From Boothiomyces macroporosus (Eukaryota; Chytridiomycota; Chytridiomycetes; Rhizophydiales; Terramycetaceae), in contig JADGKB010000022.1 of the NCBI GenBank assembly GCA_027604185.1, forward strand, positions 85,335 through 149,334: a DNA stretch of 64,000 nt, read 5' to 3'. The notes under the pieces are model-generated. The model had not been told where the DNA came from. It saw only the letters and a program-made list of their open reading frames with translations, and made no database searches. The first letter of the stretch is position 1. Each line of letters opens with the position of its first letter. A program made the position numbers and the translations under genes. Positions 61,574 through 64,000 of the stretch are shown here, in pieces.

Positions 61574-62782
61574 TTATTGAACAATTTTACTATTTCCAGG
61601 ACAGAAAGTTACAGTATATTCGACAGTGTTGGTTTTTTGCTGTGGATGGAACGGATCAACTGCTTCCTTGAAATCACCGCAGACAAAAGTACTTGACTTG
61701 TCATCAAATGGATAAACATATGCAGTAGGACAGGTCTGTTTAAGCCATTGAAGTTGCGGTAAAACCAAATTTATCCAGTTTGGATTGATAAAAGTACAAT
61801 CTTGAGTAACAGCAGGCACTTTGATGCCAATACTGTTCCAGTTTTGACAACCACAGCATCCTTCATTTGTTTTAGATTTGTCTTGGTAGCATGATGGTAG
61901 GCCATTAGAGCACCCAAACAAATCGAATAACTTTACGCCATTATTTGGAGCTGCTAAAGTGGTAGAACATTTGTCTGCACCACAAGCCTTCTCAGGACTA
62001 AAGTAGCCCAAAAGCTTTCCACAATGTAGATCATTTGATGGATCAAAGCCAGGAGTTTGAGATGGAATTCCGCATTTCAAGCCTGATTGACAATCAGAGT
62101 CTTTTGCGCATTTTGGAGATTTGTTATCGCCTGAAACCCATACTTGGAATGGAGTAGGTGGTTCCAAGCTCCAGCTGCAAGCACCCAAGTCTGGATGCTT
62201 TGGTGTTTGGCTTCCTGGGTTTGTGCAAAAGTATGGATCCGAGGGTTTTAGTAAAGAGTCTGGCACATTGGCACTCATTTCCATTGGGATAGAGAAGCCT
62301 GATGTTAATTAAACATACCATCAATCAAAGAAACATCGTAAAAGTCGACATCAGTTCTAGCCAAAGTGAATTCTGCTTTGGCGGTTTGAGGACCTCTATT
62401 CAAACCAGTTGCATCACAGGTCTCTCCGGTGCAACCTGCAAGTTAGCTGTAATGTACCTTCGATATTACCACTCCACACAGGACCGTTATTGTTGAAGAA
62501 TGGAAAAGTAAGAGTGTTTGTTTGCCCTGGTTGTAGCAAAGTTGGCCCACTCAATTTCGGAGCGATATAGAAGCACACCTTGTTCTTTGTGTTGCATGAA
62601 CCACCATCAAGACAATCGGCGTCAGAGTTGCATTGGTTCAAGCCAGCTTTGAAACCAATAGCACCAGGGATAAAATTAATGTTTACTGGTGCAGCGCAGT
62701 TGTTTACAACTTTTACATTTCTACCAGCAGAATTTGCGCGAGGAACTAGTGCAGTGGTAGCAGAGAGTAACAAATGTATCAT
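61574..62782 (-). CDS. Secreted thaumatin-like protein
   Basis: This protein of about 390 residues carries the thaumatin-like fold. It begins MIHLLLSATTALVPR (signal peptide). NVKVVNNCAAPVNINFIPGA is the first TLP strand, and VDFYDVSLIDGFSIPM is the thaumatin signature, formed across an intron. The segments LFGCSNGLPSCYQ, CPTAYVYPFDDKSSTFVC and VTFCPGNSK close it. Two inserts CNSDADCLDGGSCNTKNKVC and CAKDSDCQSGLKCGIP have a WAP/EB-module-like spacing not usual for TLPs. Introns: 62436-62457 (22) and 62299-62318 (20). TLPs bind or degrade beta-glucan; possible roles are wall remodelling or defence. Confidence 0.88.
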
Positions 62783-63424
62783 TAAACACTTTTGAATTCT
62801 TTAGAGTATTTATATTACTATCGCTCAGACAAACGCGTGCTTACTTTTAGTTCATGTGATACTACATTCACCTTCCCAATTTGGCTACACAAAAATAGTT
62901 TGAAAAGAACACCGATCTCTGCTGCGGCAGAGTTTAGCCTATTTAATTTGTGGTCTAATAGATTTTGGGTTATCTCGCAATTAAAGGCATATGTTTAATA
63001 TATCACATTAAAGAGAGTTTATCCATCTAGTTTCCTAATAGGAGTAGTAGCTTCCAATAACTTTTAGATGACTTTTATGGTGGAAAATAAGCCCACAAAG
63101 CCCACTGAGAGTGATTTGATAAAAATCGCAAACTCGTGATTAAAGGAGTATCTAGACCAAAGTGACTGTAGAATATGTTTATGAGTCTCGGAAAGTTACA
63201 AGACAGGTAATAATACATTTGGCAAAGCGTTTGCAGCACGCCAATCTGATTGGCAAGTGAAAAAAGGCTTTTTAGATTTCAGTCATCTATTTCAACACTA
63301 AACTGCTCTCTGTTTGGATAGAAACTAATACTTTGCATTCAATTTCTCAAGAGGCAGGATGGCTATCCACTCAAACAGTTTACAGGAAGAGTAAGTGGTT
63401 CAGAATGAAATGACAGTGGCGGAT
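62783..63424. other. Intergenic region
   Basis: The roughly 640 bp upstream of the thaumatin-like gene are AT-rich, with short ORFs only. I see no conserved domain, repeat or RNA gene. The right part grades into the WLKDNGCPWD-repeat relic. Confidence 0.5.
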
Positions 63425-63636
63425 CGGCTAAACGTTCATTAGCATTAACAAGCCATAGAGGAGAGATTATGAAATGGCTCAAAGACATTAAATGTTTGAA
63501 ACCGCTATAATTTGGATATCCTAAAATGGCTCAAAGACAACGGGTGTCCTTGGGATGAGACTGGCATCAATCATGCACTCTGTGGTTCTTATGAAGCTAT
63601 CGATTGGGTGGAGGAGAACCTATTCAATTACTAGGT
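63425..63636 (+). pseudogene. Relic of a WLKDNGCPWD-repeat gene
   Basis: Two short open pieces in different frames match repeats of the 42.2-44.3 kb genes: ALTSHRGEIMKWLKDIKCLK (63445 region) and ILKWLKDNGCPWDETGINHA, then GSYEAIDWVEENLFNY stop at 63636. There is no F-box-like head. It is a decayed copy on the plus strand, about 19 kb from the intact pair. Confidence 0.8.
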
Positions 63637-63701
63637 GTAAATAAATTGATACCGCGAGTGTTTAAAAGTACCTTTGAAATTGCTGTTTTATTGCATAGAG
63701 A

Positions 63702-63863
63702 ATGCCTGATATTGATCAAATTACAGCTCTTGCAGCGAATATCCGTTTGCACAAACAAAAAGCCTGTCAATTACTTGTTTTATCATTGAATGGACAAGTA
63801 ACTTTTACAAGGAGGCAACTACTATACGGAAATGGAGATGATTGTAATAGGAATAAATTATGA
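63702..63863 (+). CDS. Small uncertain ORF
   Basis: A 53-codon ORF starts MPDIDQITALAANIRLHKQK and ends GDDCNRNKL. It begins 65 bp after the repeat relic. There is no family match and no extension by splicing that I could find. It could be a further relic or a chance ORF. Confidence 0.2.
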   Translation: MPDIDQITALAANIRLHKQKACQLLVLSLNGQVTFTRRQLLYGNGDDCNRNKL

Positions 63864-63883
63864 AAGCCAAGAAAGCAATTTAA

Positions 63884-64000
63884 TTAAAGCAAAAACGTAA
63901 TTTTAGAGTCAGGACCCAATATGCGCTCTAGATTGGGCAAATTGTGTATCCCAGTGTTTTCGATAAAGACACGAGTCTTTTCTTTTACTTGATCTTTGAC
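63884..64000 (-). CDS. C-terminal end of an unidentified protein, cut by window edge
   Basis: Reading leftwards from the window end gives a 38-residue open frame, KEKTRVFIENTGIHNLPNLE followed by RILGPDSKITFLL and a stop at 63884-63886. The amphipathic, compact sequence looks coding, but it is too short to identify. More sequence to the right is needed to identify it. Confidence 0.45.
   Translation of the reverse strand, partial: VKDQVKEKTRVFIENTGIHNLPNLERILGPDSKITFLL

Noticed and set aside
1..64000. Transposable elements, viral genes or integrated organelle DNA.
   Set aside because: I found no transposase, reverse transcriptase, integrase, capsid or rRNA-like sequence and no long terminal or inverted repeats. 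The ankyrin-type repeats recall giant viruses, but nothing else viral accompanies them.

Overview
The window is AT-rich, gene-dense nuclear DNA of an intron-rich microbial eukaryote. The gene content fits an early-diverging, flagellated (zoosporic) fungus or a close relative. Fungal-type genes are ERG6 sterol C24-methyltransferase, an ERG8-type phosphomevalonate kinase, a QCR10-like complex III subunit, an Nrd1/MRN1-like four-RRM protein, a secreted expansin-like protein and a thaumatin-like protein. PACRG, an axonemal protein, implies a flagellum. NELF-A and two prominin-like pentaspan proteins are animal-like genes that yeasts lack. I cannot name the species. No homology search was run; identities come from reading reconstructed proteins.

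The main feature is the introns. Rejoining frames by hand gave about 80 introns of 18-23 nt, nearly all GT..AG (mostly GTA) with two GC..AG, usually with a CTAAC- or TTAAT-like branch sequence only a few bases before the terminal AG. Longer introns are rare. Two of them are built from intron-sized units joined end to end: 20+20 nt in the 22.4-24.2 kb gene, and 19+18+4+19 nt in the D-amino-acid oxidase gene. One gene has a 6-nt microexon. A normal gene therefore looks like several overlapping short ORFs in different frames, and naive ORF calling fails here.

Layout. 0-9.6 kb: WD40 protein (partial), choline-transporter-like protein, coiled-coil protein, then a polytopic membrane protein (D) and a prominin-like protein (E), all but the first on the minus strand. 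10-13.3 kb: QCR10, a GDA1/CD39 apyrase and an unknown protein. 13.3-16.7 kb: a gene-poor block with decayed coding fragments. 16.7-29.8 kb: a dense core of PACRG, phosphomevalonate kinase, a small Cys-rich protein, XPF, an unknown protein, twinfilin, pinin, NELF-A, a small membrane protein and an NDR-type kinase. 29.8-35.6 kb: a second D/E pair on the plus strand. 35.6-41.5 kb: MFS transporter, mitochondrial bL34, ERG6, a four-TM protein and an expansin-like protein. 42-54 kb: mostly intronless lineage-specific families (WLKENGCPWD-repeat proteins, paired two-TM proteins, F-box/LRR proteins) with truncated copies between them. 54-64 kb: RRM protein, coiled-coil protein, D-amino-acid oxidase, a 7TM-like protein, two VC0807-like proteins each next to a 53-bp minisatellite, a Lys/His-rich secreted peptide, a thaumatin-like protein and repeat-gene debris.

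Functional groupings: sterol/isoprenoid synthesis (ERG8, ERG6), DNA repair (XPF), transcription and splicing (NELF-A, pinin), actin and morphogenesis (twinfilin, NDR kinase), flagellum (PACRG), and a duplicated two-gene membrane module (D+E) that is the best candidate for an undescribed system.
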